From: Pyrrhoderma lamaoense | Lineage: Eukaryota; Basidiomycota; Agaricomycetes; Hymenochaetales; Hymenochaetaceae | Length of the DNA: 64,000 nucleotides | Direction of reading: 5' to 3' | Assembly: GCA_002794735.1 (NCBI GenBank) | Contig: NBAZ01000004.1 | Span: 1,364,001 to 1,428,000 of the forward strand | Shown: in pieces, positions 48,501 to 61,413 of the stretch | Layout: every line of letters starts with the position of its first letter | How positions within the stretch are numbered: position 1 is the first letter of the stretch | The notes under the pieces: generated by a model | Seen by the model: only the letters and a program-made list of their open reading frames with translations | Told to the model about the DNA's origin: nothing | Databases searched by the model: none | Program-made: the position numbers and the translations under genes

Positions 48501-50044
48501 ACTCCGACCCAGAAAGAACCAGCAATATTAGGTACCCAGGCCACAATCCCACCTTCATCAGTTCCGCGACAGCCCTTATCCACACTATCTTTCACTTCCG
48601 AGGAGACGCCTTCTCTTCCCAGACTCTCTCGTCTGCGGAAGGGTAAGGACCGAGCAATATCGCCTATTGACGGTGGCAATGATTCTGATATAGAACCGAT
48701 GACCTCCAATGCCTTCACCAAGCTCTTACAAGCAGCGAAGAACCAAAACAAAAAGGAGAAGAAAAAGCTTGGTAAATCAGAGTTTATTGAGGGGAAGCTC
48801 AGGAATCAGACGAGGATGAGCTTTTAGGCTTTGGTGGTGGAAAGAAGTATGATGAGGAAGATAGTGATGATGACGACCCAGACGCAGTCGTTGAAAATCT
48901 GGTTGATGATGCCACTATGAATGCAGAACAACTTGCTGAAGATAAAGTATTGGAGAAAGTCAAGTAAGTATTTGCATTTGTGCCGTTAGGTCTTGATGTT
49001 TAAGTTATAACTTTAACCAGAGAACAACTTGAGGAAGAAGACGCTGCATTGCAGAAGTATCATCAAGCCGCAGTTGAAGGAAAGTACAGGACGAAGCGTC
49101 GTGGAGGTGGTCTGGCTATGAGCGACAGTGATTCTGATCTTGAGGAAGACGAGGAAACCCGTAGACTTCGTCGACGCATGAACAAGAAACGTAGGATTGA
49201 AGGAGACACGCTTGAAGCACTAGGTATGTTTGATATTACTTATGTAATCTTATTGATCACTAAACCTACTCATTGTAGCGAAAAATGAAAAGACACGCGC
49301 TTTCTACGATGCTTACCAGCGTGATGTTATGGAGGATGATAACGAGGACTTTGCTCACTTGGAACAGGATGATATGGAAGTCCTTGAACAGGATGATGAA
49401 AACGAGCCGCCAGAGACAGTGTCTGCGGCTGTCATTCGAGAACAATTAAGAGAAGCTGCCCGGAAGAGTAAAGGAAAAGAAAAGGTATTGATACTTGAGT
49501 TCTTCTACAGTCATGTTTGTTGATTGAGCGTTCGTCTATCCAGCAACACCATGCCTTTAATCCCGAAGATGTGAATTGGGCCGAGCCAAAGACGAGTGAT
49601 GATGAATTTGATGTCAAAGAAATAGAAGAACAAGCTAGAAGGTCCACTCGTCGAAGGCCAGTCTTCGGACAGACAGATATTCCCGATTACGACGACTCTG
49701 TACGTCAACTCATTTCACCACTATTTTTCCATTTGCATTTCTAATAACATCCAACCTTATAGTTACCTAGAAAAACAGCTGAACTAGATGCTGCTCAAGT
49801 TGCCCAATTATCTGCATGGAGAAAAGAGCAGAGTGGGCGTAATCTAGGGACAGGGGGAACTCGCGGAGCAATCACTGTTACAGGTCATGGAAATAAGAAT
49901 AATAACTCCCGAGGTGGTACTTCAATATCTAGAGGAACCCGTCCCACGCCGTCTGGCGCTCAACCTGAGCCGCGTCGGAAAGTGACAAAGACGGCCAGTG
50001 TCCTTGCCAGTATGACAAGTAAGCAAAAGCGGTTTGGCCGATGA
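45548..50044 (+). CDS. MRC1: Replication checkpoint mediator Mrc1/claspin
   Basis: Replisome protein that links stalled forks to the checkpoint kinase and promotes fork speed; nuclear. The identifying Mrc1-like block (48785-49450) reads EAQESDEDELLGFGGGKKYD, EEEDAALQKYHQAAVEGKYR, RRMNKKRRIEGDTLEALAKN and TRAFYDAYQRD. An N-terminal FRIADDLAAIDRQF and long acidic or Ser-rich stretches with many S/T-Q and S-D sites surround it. The C-terminus ends KVTKTASVLASMTSKQKRFG, stop 50042-50044. Single-base gaps break the frame at about 46243-46247, at the G run 47913-47917 (before GFSQIFNDSEG) and at the G run 48791-48794 (EFIEG-EAQESDEDE). No repair of these is needed to recognise the protein. A Tim-Tipin-type partner is not in the window. 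Confidence 0.92.
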
Positions 50045-50535
50045 CAAATATGCTACATGTTACAAATTTTGTGTCATGCTTCCTAATCTATCCTACTCTT
50101 CTTGGTTCAATTTCTTATCCCCGTTCTGTATCACATTATTTCGTCATTATCATTTTTCTTGTTCTCGTCGCTCTTATCGCTATGACGTGTTTTAGCTTGC
50201 ACCCCTATGCATATTGTCCCACCTTATATCGAACCTTATATCTAGCATATTTGTTATCAGCATCACCATACTTTCACGGTTATCATCCAGTTAGTAGTAT
50301 ACCATTCACTGTATAGTACAAACTTGTAAACTTCTTTCCAATGACCAGTCCAATTTGTGACAACATAATTCCCTATATAATTATAACACACTTAGATTCC
50401 CTAATACATTTCTCAGGTTCGTTACCTTCTCGATTCGAGGGTATAGAAGAAGACATAGAACGAAAACAAGAATTGGAAAGAAAATAAAACATGTAAGATC
50501 AGATACAAAAAAGGGGACAAGCAAAGCCATCAAAG
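50045..50535. other. Convergent 3' intergenic region, MRC1 / orphan
   Basis: A 491-bp AT-rich spacer. A plus-strand ORF (50041-50316) is hydrophobic by composition only and I do not support it. Confidence 0.5.
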
Positions 50536-51190
50536 TTAGTGCATTTGTTTGCCGAACTTCATCCACGAGAAGGCTCGTGGTCGTTGAGATAAAAAGATAG
50601 TTGCACTAGACTTTGAATTTGATCTTGAAAACGAACGAGAATGACGGAGACTTGGTGTTCGTGTTCGTCGTTTCTGGCCGGCTTGCTGTATCTAGAGAAA
50701 AGGAACCAGTTGTCATGTTACGGTGTGTCCAGGTTATGATGTTTACGGAGTTTTCGTCACCTTATGTCTAAGCATTATTAACTTGGCCATGCAAACTGGA
50801 GGTCCAGATTCGCGCACAGGATTTCCTAAAATTAGAATACAATGAAAAAGAAAAAATTGGGTCAGCCCGCCGCTCCATTACGAAAGGTCGGGCCCTGGAG
50901 CCTCTCATAGTTGACTTTGATTAAAGCACGTGTCCCTTATTAGCCTTTACAGCTAAAATGAAAGAAGGGGAGGCAAAAGGTATTGAAGGTTATGACGAAA
51001 GAGGGATAAAGGGAAAAGGGTTGAGGGGTAGGAAGGTACTCGACTTACTGAGAGCTACAAGATTAATGTCATTAAGACCGTATTCGTTTGCATCATCCCC
51101 AACATTGAACGCTTTCCAAACCTGGTCGGGCATCAAAATGCAGGGAACAGATAAGACTGCGAGGAGGAAAGCGAGAAGCATGACGACCAT
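50536..51190 (-). CDS. Small membrane-anchored orphan protein, 120 aa
   Basis: I do not recognise this protein. Three exons (51049-51190, 50761-50825, 50536-50691) join in phase with canonical GT..AG sites, giving 120 aa, which argues that it is real. The first 20 residues (MVVMLLAFLLAVLSVPCILM) form a signal peptide or signal anchor. The middle reads PDQVWKAFNVGDD, NEYGLNDINLVAL and RNPVRESGPPVCMAK. The C-terminus is basic and Arg/Ser-rich (RRTRTPSLRHSRSFSRSNSK). It could be a small secreted or ER membrane protein. Its 5' end is next to the LEU2 3' end on the same strand. RNA evidence would be decisive. Confidence 0.55.
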
Positions 51191-51647
51191 GGTGAGGAGG
51201 TGAACCCGCCGACGGCGGGTAGGCTCTCGCTGGGACCAGCAAGGAAAACGAAGGGGAGAGCAAAGAAAAGGGAGGGAAAGAGAAGAAAAGGAAATAGAAA
51301 TAAAAAATGTGAGAGGGAAAGTAAAGACCGGCTGGGGCAAAGGAAGGACTGGGGTGAGTTCTGGAAGAAGAATATGTACAGATCGACGGAGTTTGTTCAA
51401 CCACAATCCGTAACAGCCGCGACTAATTGGGACTACCCATCATGCTCACGTAATAACAACATCTGATCGCGTTGCTCGCGTAATGAATGTCGTGTTTAGT
51501 AGTTCCTTATTTGTAATTGATTATGATTAAATATCCTTCTACCGCGTTCCTCGCAGAAAATTCAGTTTTTTTTTCAGTTCACTATCGAGATTTTCTCATT
51601 CTAGTGTTTGCCCACTAGTACCGTCTCAGCTCAGGGAACTTATCACT
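51191..51647. other. Spacer between orphan start and LEU2 3' end
   Basis: A 457-bp region: purine-rich near 51240-51330 on the plus strand (a pyrimidine tract upstream of the orphan gene on the minus strand), then AT-rich. It should hold the orphan promoter and the LEU2 3' UTR. Confidence 0.5.
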
Positions 51648-53025
<1,378 letters not shown>

Positions 53026-53250
53026 CCCGAGTAAATAGCAACTGTCGAAAAGAGTACGATAAAGGTGAAGGTGAAAGTAGGACGGTTTCTCCCTATATGC
53101 GCATCCTTCGGCCGAGATTGTTCAATTACTAAATTCGAAACCAAACTCTCACGCATGCTAAATGTGAGTGTAAATTTTTATCGACTGAAGTCGGTTTCAT
53201 TTACTTGCTTCCGCTTGAAAACTTAAAAAGGCCAAAAGCCCAGAAAAATA
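53026..53250. promoter_or_regulatory. Divergent promoter, LEU2 / NOB1
   Basis: A 225-bp spacer between divergent start codons. Searched by eye for Leu3-type CCGG palindromes and none found. Confidence 0.5.
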
Positions 53251-54940
53251 ATGGACGCCAAACCGGCTTGCAGGTCGCTTGTGTTGGATGCAGGACCATT
53301 GTTATCACTCTCCCCTTACGGGCTTGGCTGAACACTACTTAACAGTCCCTCAAGTTTTGTCTGAGTTGAAAGATAAGAATGCGCGAGAGCATTTTGAGCG
53401 GTTAGGGCTGTCTGCTGGAGTGAAGATCGAATTACGAGAACCAGACGCTGCTTCCCTAGCCAAAGGTGTGTCGCTTTCTCAAGAGTGTTATGGTTATCAC
53501 CCTCTAACGATCGTTGGTAATAGTTACGCAGTTTGCTAAGAAAACTGGAGACTATTCGGTTTTATCGTACGCAGATTTGTGTGTACTTGCGCTTACTCTT
53601 ACACTTGATACACAATATAATGCTGAGAAGGAAGCTCAGAAGAGAGGGGCGCGGGTGTGAATGAACAGAGTAGAGAACAAACATTGGAAAATCAGCTTGC
53701 CACTGCAGAAGCACCCGCTTCTCTACAACCTTCAACTGTATCAAATGAACAGAATGGTGACGGTGAAGAGTCAGTCAAAGCTGTTCCTTCCGACATAGAG
53801 AAAGCTGAAGAATCAGAAGAGATAGGATTTCCGGGCAACGCTTCTGAAGAGGAACACGAGGAACCGCCTGCTTCTGAGACAGAGGGTAACCAACCTGAAG
53901 ATAATGGTGATGATGCTGAACAAGAACCCTTAGAAGTTACTCTCGAGCCTATTGTTGATAGTTCAAAATCTCCGGCGCTTGGAGGATTCAGCTCTATTGC
54001 AATCTTCCAACAAGAAGACACAAACCTTCGAAGACCCCTCCGACGAAGACGACGGTGAAGGAGAATGGATCACCCAGATAACGTAGACATGTACAAATCG
54101 CGTGCACTGGATCTCTTCCCTTCAGGGGACTCATCCGATCCTTTCACTGTAGTCACGAAAAAGAAAGGCAAAAATAGAAGACAAGGAAAGGCCGGAAATA
54201 TGGCTGCTACAGCGGAACCTAGGAACAGATTGGTGTGGGGTGTATGACAGCAGATTTCGCCATGCAAAATGTACTATTGCAGATGAACTTAAACTTGGTG
54301 GGAATTGAAGGGAAGAAAATCGACAAGGTGAAGACTTGGGTTTTGAGATGTCATGCGTGTTTCAAGTGCGTTTTTTCTTTTCATTGATGTTTTATATTTA
54401 CAAGGCTAATGTTCCAACACCTCAAGGTTATGCAAGGATAACTCAAAGAAGTTCTGTCCATCTTGTGGGAGCCCAACCCTTCTCCGCGCATCCGTAACTG
54501 TCAAATCTCCTGATGCTTCCGACTCTACTCCAGCTCTCGAAGTGCATCTCAAGAAAAACTTTGTGTTCCGTACTAGAGGAACAAAGTACTCAATTCCTAA
54601 GCCCAAACCAGGTTCTTCAAAAACTGGTACTGGCGAAGGACTCGTTTTGCGAGAAGATCAGACACAATATATGCGTGCAAAAAAACATGAGGATAACAGA
54701 CGAGAGCGCGAAGAAAGGAAAATCTTGCAACGATCGATACAAGCTGCCAAGAGTGGTGAAGCCGCGGGAGTAAGACTTGGGAGCTGGATGGATCCAGACT
54801 GGGTTCCAGAAATGCTCAGTGTTGGGACGGGAGGGAAAGGCAGACGGGTTCCAGATGGACGGACAACCATAGGTCCAGACGGGATGCCTGTCATTGGTTA
54901 TGGCAGGAAGAATCCAAATGAAAGAAGACATAAAAAGTAA
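53251..54940 (+). CDS. NOB1: 20S pre-rRNA endonuclease NOB1 (several frame breaks)
   Basis: PIN-domain nuclease that makes the final cut at the 3' end of 18S rRNA in pre-40S particles. The PIN domain starts RSLVLDAGPLLSLS, where the Asp is a metal ligand, and continues YLTVPQVLSELKDKNAREHF and QFAKKTGDYSVLSYADLCVL. An acidic linker follows. Then come EGEWIT and NVDMYKSRALDLFPSG, CMTADFAMQNVLLQMNL, and a zinc ribbon (CHACFKLCKDNSKKFCPSCG). The C-terminus (LGSWMDPDWVPEMLS, NPNERRHKK) is typical. Frame breaks: about 53305-53314 (one CT unit short), 53640-53657, about 54030 (one A too many), 54073-54075 (C run) and 54237-54240 (G run). Five breaks in 1 kb is unusual even for this window, but NOB1 is essential, so error is likelier than decay. 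Confidence 0.88.
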
Positions 54941-55116
54941 TTAATGATTATGTTAAGCCATGTATCCCTTAGTGTTGTACCTCATTTTACTGTACTTGTA
55001 TTGTCTGCCGTATCCACTCCTGTTTTTCCAGCTGTTGTTGCTTTTATTACATATTGTATCTACTTTACTTTGGAACAAGCGGAAGCATTTAAAATGCATG
55101 CAAATAAGCATAAAAC

Positions 55117-55849
55117 TCATGCGAGACTCCTGTTCATGAACCTTCGCTTTTGGAAGGACATCCACCACTTGCTTGGTTTTCCGGTACCATCTGCATATAA
55201 TCGCTCAACAAGCCGTGCTGCTAACTCTTGACGAGCCTGGACTAAGTAACCACGTAGATAGTCTAAAACAGTATCATGTCACTCATTACGATTTGTAGCG
55301 TAACGCATAATCTGTTACTTACCTGCATCTACTCTGCTTGCTGGGGCAGCATAGTGTGAATTAAGAGGGAAACTAGCATCGCCGGGAATAGCGAAGTTGT
55401 CAACAGCAAGCGTATTAAGAGTCTTGTTAGCTTCAATTTGTGAAGGGGGTGTGCGTGCAGTTCCGATCTTAGCTAGGCAATCGGAAACGAATAGGATTAG
55501 GACAATTAAAAGACGGTCTGCTGGACCTTTGATCTCGAAGTTACGAAAGAGTGAGTTTGCTCGGAAAAGATCAAGTGTCTCGTCGAGAATATCTGCTTCA
55601 TCGGCGTTTGCTACAAGAGTGTTGGTTCATTGTTAGACCGAGAATTTGACTCTTCAGAGGTATAGATGAGAATATGTGTACCTAAAGGAGCTGGTCCCCG
55701 AATTTTCGTCTTTATAGGTAAAATAGACATGTTTCCGACCTGGCGAACATCTGGAAGCTCGTTGTATGATGAATGGTATGCCTATCAGGATGGTCGACTG
55801 TTCAGGTCGTTCCTTCGGTATTATTGTAGGTTCAAACACTCACCGGCAT
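55117..55849 (-). CDS. ARC18: Arp2/3 complex subunit ARPC3 (p21/Arc18)
   Basis: Actin-nucleating Arp2/3 complex subunit. Four exons (55844-55849, 55682-55781, 55323-55610, 55117-55262) give 179 aa in phase, the normal length. The first coding exon is only ATG CCG. The protein reads MPAYHSSYNELPDVRQVGNM, SILPIKTKIRGPAP, DILDETLDLFRANSLFRNFE, IKGPADRLLIVLILFVSDCL, RVDADYLRGYLVQARQELAA, RLVERLYADGTGKPSKWWMS and FQKRRFMNRSLA. This matches ARPC3 throughout. It is convergent with NOB1 (176 bp) and divergent from YVC1 (255 bp). Confidence 0.96.
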
Positions 55850-56104
55850 GATGATACGTATCTTTGAGTGTATAAGATGAGACTTCTAAACTGAGGAATG
55901 CCGCCGCTGCGTGCCTATTAGCGGTGATCGCTTGGAATGCGAATAACTTGACCAACTTGAATAAGTCACCCGAATATTAAGCGCGTGACGTCTATGCTCT
56001 CCATTTGCAATTGTATAGATAAATATTCTATTACAAGTGGATCTTACTTCCATATAGTTGCTTGCAGATACCTCTCACACCGTCTCGTCCAGAGGTTCTT
56101 GAAG
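55850..56104. promoter_or_regulatory. Divergent promoter, ARPC3 / YVC1
   Basis: A 255-bp spacer between divergent starts. No specific site recognised. Confidence 0.5.
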
Positions 56105-59100
56105 GATGAGTTCCGATGAAACGGTAGACGAAAATGTGTCTCTTATTTCATGCAAGTCTATCAGGGCCTCTCCAGATACCTTGACAAGTTTGTACCGATA
56201 CTTTCATCACATACTTTCAGCATGTTTTTGAGACCTAGATTTTACTCTCCTCATTTTCTCATAGAACTAGTGAAGCGCCTTCGTGCTCTTACTTTCAAGT
56301 TACTTCCGGTACAGGTCGAGATTAAGGATCTCACAGTCCCTACAAGTCGTGTTATCTCGCCACATGTTATCCAAACCTATATCAATGCTGCAGGAGATTT
56401 TCAGGAAGCAGTAGGTTTCGTTAACAAATCTCTTTGAATAGCAGGAATAATCAGCCTATGTTCAGCTTCCTTATTGTTTGCTCCAAGCTCGCCAATCATT
56501 CATGTGGGATGCGAACCATAACCCGGCTGATTATGATGAATTTTATGGCCGAGGTGTGTTATATAGTTTTATACAATTCAGAATCTCACATCTGAATATA
56601 ATATCGAATATATCTATCTGAAAACTTAGCGATAGCTTGCGAAGTATTAGCCAGAAAGATAGTACACCTAACCCCTCCAGAACGTCTGACTACGGTTATG
56701 TCAACGCGTTATCGCCATTTAGAATGGGACGGAGACGATAGTGACCTTTCGAGTGCTTAGAACTAGCTATTGATACACATTGGTAAGTCACAGAAAACGT
56801 CTTCTCTCTGTGAAAGCATGTTCACACTTCTACGTGGATTGAATCAAGTACTATCTTCTTGTCCTCGACTGAAGCTCAGCACGGTGAGTAACGATCTCGT
56901 ATACTGGTGTTCATAACTAATTTCTTATTTCACACTTTCTTAGTTGTGAATTGTCTTTGGAGAGGGACTGGATCCAAAAGAATAATGAACATAATGATAT
57001 CGATTGTACACTACTCAATAACCGGATGTATCCGAGGGTGTTCAGCTGATTGGTGTTCTGTACAGATGTACCCTTTGATGATACTCGTGAGAGAAGGTTC
57101 CAGGACCACCTTGATCCTTCTCGAATTTCTGTACCCAGGTAAGAAGAACCTAGTTTGAGACGAGTCACATCTTATTTATTGGATATCTAGGTACCAGAAT
57201 TTCTTCCGTGTATCAATCTGGATTGCATTTCTTGTCATCTACTCTCAAGCAGGTAGATAGTTCATATAACCACAATTTGAACTACTAGTCTCATTCTTTA
57301 CTTACCTCCAAGTGCGACAACCCGTTGAGCGTTTAAAGGCCTCACACCAGAGCTTGGATGCATGGGAATATGCATTGTATTTATTCTCTTTGTCGTTCGC
57401 TATCGAAGGTAAGCATAATTTCTCATAATATTGACCGATTCAGTATCACTTATATGTTTTCGTACTCAGATATATACAAAGCAAGCCTTTCTTCCACATA
57501 TTCGAACCCCAATACTTATACAACCTTAGCTTTACAAAACACTTCGATTTGTGACCTGGCGTGCCTTCAATTTCTGGACTGTTGTATCTCTGATCACAGA
57601 TGCTCTCTTGGTGTCAGCCTTCGTTCTGCGCATTATTGGCATATATGTGCCAGATGACGATCCCAGATCTGAAAAATATCACTTCCAGAGTTTTCAAGTT
57701 CTCGCTCACGTGTCTCCTTTCATCTGGTAAGACCATATATACATATATATGTTCAGAAAATACTGACTTATCCTCCTTAAAATAAGGATGAGTATGTATT
57801 CATAGATTTAGAGGCCTATATATGTTATTTGCTAACTATCAATGCTTAGAATTAATTACAGTTGTGGATGGTTTCAAGTGAGCTTATAGGAAGAGACTAG
57901 CAGCAACTGTATTTCGATTCATATTTTCTACTTTCCCAGATGGGTGGGCACTATGCAAATATGTGTGGCTCGAATGCTTCAGGAATCGGGGATTTTCTTT
58001 GCGGTAAGCGATCGGACCGTATACTCTGAGTTCTACTCATCCAACCTTGATAGCTACTATCAATACTTGGTATCGGGTTCGCCCAAGGGTTGTATGCCCT
58101 CGACGCCGCCGACGGGGTGACGGACCACGGATATCTTGTAATAAATGCCTTGGTACAGGCCCTTCTTCAGTAAGTGATGTGTCGTTACCGTCTTATGTAT
58201 TATGTTGATGATAGTACATAGGTCCCCAGACTTTCAACAGCCAGTTACGGAGTAAGCTCCTGTTACATACTCTCACAAGTAATAGTATGCACTAAAAAAT
58301 GGAACAGTGGATCTAGTCTCATTATCTTCTACATGTAGGTGGCCTCTTGGTGAAAGAGGATCAGTATGAATAAATACGGTTCTTAGGTGGAATGTCGTTA
58401 CAACTGTCATATTGTTGAACGTCTTGATTTCGCTATTCTCTTCCGCTTATGAAGATGTAAGTGCACAATACATACTATTTAAACTTGCTAAAACTCTCAA
58501 ATATTTTAGGTTGTTGACGATGCAGAAGCTCAATATCTTGCATTCTTTGCTGGGAAGACTGTCGGGATGATAAGGGCGCCTGATTCCTATGTTTATCCAG
58601 CCCCTTTCAATCTGATAGAGATCTTCCTGGTTGCCCCATTTGAGTTAGTAGTATCACCAAGTTTTGAAAGGAATCTCTCGCTTTGGACACTGACATCCCA
58701 CCTCTTTAGGCCGTTCATGACTTCAAAAAGTTATGCAGCTTTTAATCGCCGTGTAATGATTACCCTGTTCTTCGTGCCCTTGTTAGTGATTGCGTTCTGG
58801 GAAACAACTCTCGACACAAGCACGAACAAGTTCATGAGGTCTTGGTTTGCAGCTACGGATGAAGGTGAGGAGGATGACCCAGCCGTACAAGATCCGGAAG
58901 TTACTGTTGCCTTTGCTCATCCCGGTAATGGAGCTAGTACAAATGGTGACAATAGTGGGGAGATGAAAATTAGTAGAGTACCCTTTGCGGATTTGGTAAA
59001 GGAGCTACCAGATGTATCCGTGAGTGCGGAAGGTAATATCATCAAGGAGATTAATGCTCTTAAGGAGCAGATTGAACTTCTGACGAGAGCATTAGAGATG

Positions 59101-59130
59101 AGCGTAAAGGAAAAGGACTCTAAGGAATGA
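56105..59130 (+). CDS. YVC1: Vacuolar TRP-type cation channel Yvc1
   Basis: Fungal TRPY channel that releases Ca2+ from the vacuole. Exon 1 (56105-56186) opens MSSDETVDENVS and joins to KLVKRLRALTFKLLPV. The cytosolic N-domain has LPYCLLQARQSFMWDANHNP, GRAIACEVLARKIVHLTPPE and TIFLSSTEAQHVVNCLWRGD. Membrane segments include FFRVSIWIAFLVIYSQAV, FWTVVSLITDALLVSAFVLR and MQICVARML. The pore/S6 region is ILGIGFAQGLYALDAADG and VVTTVILLNVLISLFSSAYE. The C-terminus ends in a coiled coil (IKEINALKEQIELLTRALEM). A base is lacking at about 56757 (T run) and at 56964-56966 (G run); one or two more breaks lie in 57010-57065. More than ten introns make some junctions approximate. Confidence 0.9.
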
Positions 59131-59392
59131 AGAGTCGTCATGATTAAATACTTGACCTCCGCTTTATTTTTGGCTTTATAGTCATACGGACAATTTTTTT
59201 TGGTTTTATAAGAATGAGAGATTATCATTCACGGTGTTCTATCTGATTTGTATCGTTTACTCGATGTAGTACAAAAATGGTTATTTGATACGATATTTCA
59301 TACTTTTTACGGATTACTGGCATTGCAAACTTGTTACCGGTATAAGTAACTACATGCTGAGCTTCCCCTCTTAGCAGACTGATGTCATAACA
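59131..59392. other. Convergent 3' spacer, YVC1 / phytase-like
   Basis: A 262-bp T-rich spacer between two stop codons. Nothing else seen. Confidence 0.5.
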
Positions 59393-61083
59393 CTAGATTC
59401 CAATCGCTTCGCGAGCACTGGCAGGGTCAAGTGAGGGTAGTGTTACACGGAACACAAGGACTGCGTTGTCATTATCAATACCTGCATCGAAAGACTGGCC
59501 ATCGAACACCCCTTCTGTGCTTTGGAAATCATTATCCGCCGCGGTAAATAGGAAGTAATCGTTGGGAAAAACATCATCCTCGCAAGGAGCCAAAGCAAGC
59601 GACTCCCACTTCGATGCGATCAATGTTTTTGACGTCGGATCGTCTCCACCGTTGTGGAGCCCGAAGCGGGCTAATTGCGTGTCGTTGATGTAGCTCACGA
59701 AGGGTACGTATGTAGCAGGGGTGACGCTACCATCGAGAACGCCACCTGGAGCTACTGGATTCGTAGGGTCATCAAACTCTGTCCCATGAATATCTGTGGC
59801 TTCACTAATATCGATAAGGTCCGCTTGCTTGTAACTTGAGTCTGTATCATCTGGGTCGCTTCCTTTCCCAGAACCATCACGAGCCAGGACGAGGAACGTC
59901 GAAGGTCCAGCATAGTGCATCTCACTCTGAGCACGGGTTTTATTCTTTTTTGATTGAGGAAGAGGCACAATATATTCACTTATGAGTGCCGGATCCGCAG
60001 CAGTAGAAATGTCATATGCAAGAAGACGAGTGTACCTGTTAGTCGTCTTGTCGGAACCGCCATCCTGAATTGTAGCAGTTTGTAGCAGAGCAAAAAGGGT
60101 CCTTCCATCTGGCGAGAGTGTGAGGCCTTCGAATCCTGTATTGAATATACAGTCACAAGACCGAGGTTAAATATAGAGAAAAAAGACCCAGAATATTTAT
60201 AGAAACTATTGTTAGACGTACCCTGGTTAGCTGCACGTCCGGTATCGGGATCTACGCTAGAAGTGAAATTGAGAGAACCATTGACATATGGAAGAAAAGC
60301 TTCCGGAGGTTGGATGGTGTGAATTAATTGTCCAGTAGGTGTGAAACTATAGATGTACGGGCCATATTCGTCACTCATCCAGAATCTATAAAAAACATGA
60401 ACTTCAGTCTTAAGATCCGATCATTAAAAAAGGGTGATAAGAAAAGACTTACGTTCCATCTGCAGAAAGTGCAAGTCCCTCGCAATCAACGGATAAATGA
60501 TTGAAATCGAGGCTTGGAATCGGCATCTCCGGATCCCCGTCTTGGCTTGCACGAACTGCAAGTGCATCAAGGCCAGTCGTGCTCACATTAATTCCTCGAT
60601 CCCAGTAAAGGAGTGTACTCTTATAAGTAAGGTTAAGCGTCTTTTGAGCATCTTCAAAACTTAGATTGGCTATTCCGTAGTATGGAGTTAAGACAAAGTC
60701 AATCTCATGTTGTCTCCCTTGATAGTCAATAGTTCCATCACTTTAAGTGGAGTTAATGGTGAGTAGCCGATATTTCCGCAAACAGGATGAACGTACATAT
60801 TGAAGCCTCGGTCTGGTTGCGCAATAATTGTTCCGATAAAGTTGTCTCCCGACTTTGCAAATGTCCCCCTCTTGAGAGCAATAGCAGACCCGATGCCTCC
60901 TAAAGTGTCGCCAGTAGATTCAATGAAGTTGGAAGGAATAAAGCCATACCCAACTATTCCCTTATTGATAAATGTTTGACCATTCAGTTCAACGGAAACA
61001 TATAAGGATGAATCGTTGGTAAAAACTGGTAAGGCAATGACAGAAGAAGCAAGGAAGGATATTGTAGCAAGGGAGAGCATCAT
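59393..61083 (-). CDS. Secreted esterase-like/phytase-like beta-propeller protein
   Basis: Member of the 'esterase-like activity of phytase' family (PF13449 type). The N-terminus, MMLSLATISFLASSVIALPV, is a signal peptide, so the protein is probably secreted. Family signals follow: GGIGSAIALK, HLSVDCEGLALSADGTFWMS, DEYGPYIYSFTPTGQL, NQGFEGLTLSPDGRTLFALL, TNRYTRLLAYDI, KWESLALAPCEDD and DYFLFTAADNDFQ. Repeated EGLALS/EGLTLS/ESLALA blades match the propeller. Several N-x-S/T sites are present. Three or more introns; junctions keep the frame. An in-frame GTG upstream is ignored. The true substrate is unknown; phytase activity is not established for this family. Confidence 0.82.
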
Positions 61084-61413
61084 GGGTACGTTCAGAGACA
61101 CGACAACGAGAGCAAAGTAGAAGTCTTCGGGGAGGACGATCCGACCACAAGTCCATTATAAATGATTAAAATCCTTCCTCCGAGGTAATTATATCATTGG
61201 GGATTCAATAAGAGCTAAAATAAAAGAGCCCAAAAAGGGGGCTAGGGAAGATGGTAGATTAGCACATATGCCTCTGAAAACGTGTGTGTAAACCAGTTTC
61301 ATAGTTGATGATATAAGCGAGCTTTTATGGATGATAATAACAGTAAACATCAAGCGCTGAAGAGACGCATGTGCGTGAGGGTGTGAGAAACAAGTCTGGT
61401 ACCTCCGCATTCT
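61084..61413. other. Spacer between phytase-like start and PSF2 3' end
   Basis: A 330-bp region that should hold the promoter of the phytase-like gene and the PSF2 3' UTR. No ORF of note. Confidence 0.5.

Noticed and set aside
50041..50316. Hydrophobic plus-strand ORF after MRC1
   Set aside because: Its hydrophobic residues come from T-rich 3' UTR sequence; no splice or family support.
53026..53250. Leu3-type regulatory site upstream of LEU2
   Set aside because: No CCGG-N-CCGG palindrome in the spacer.
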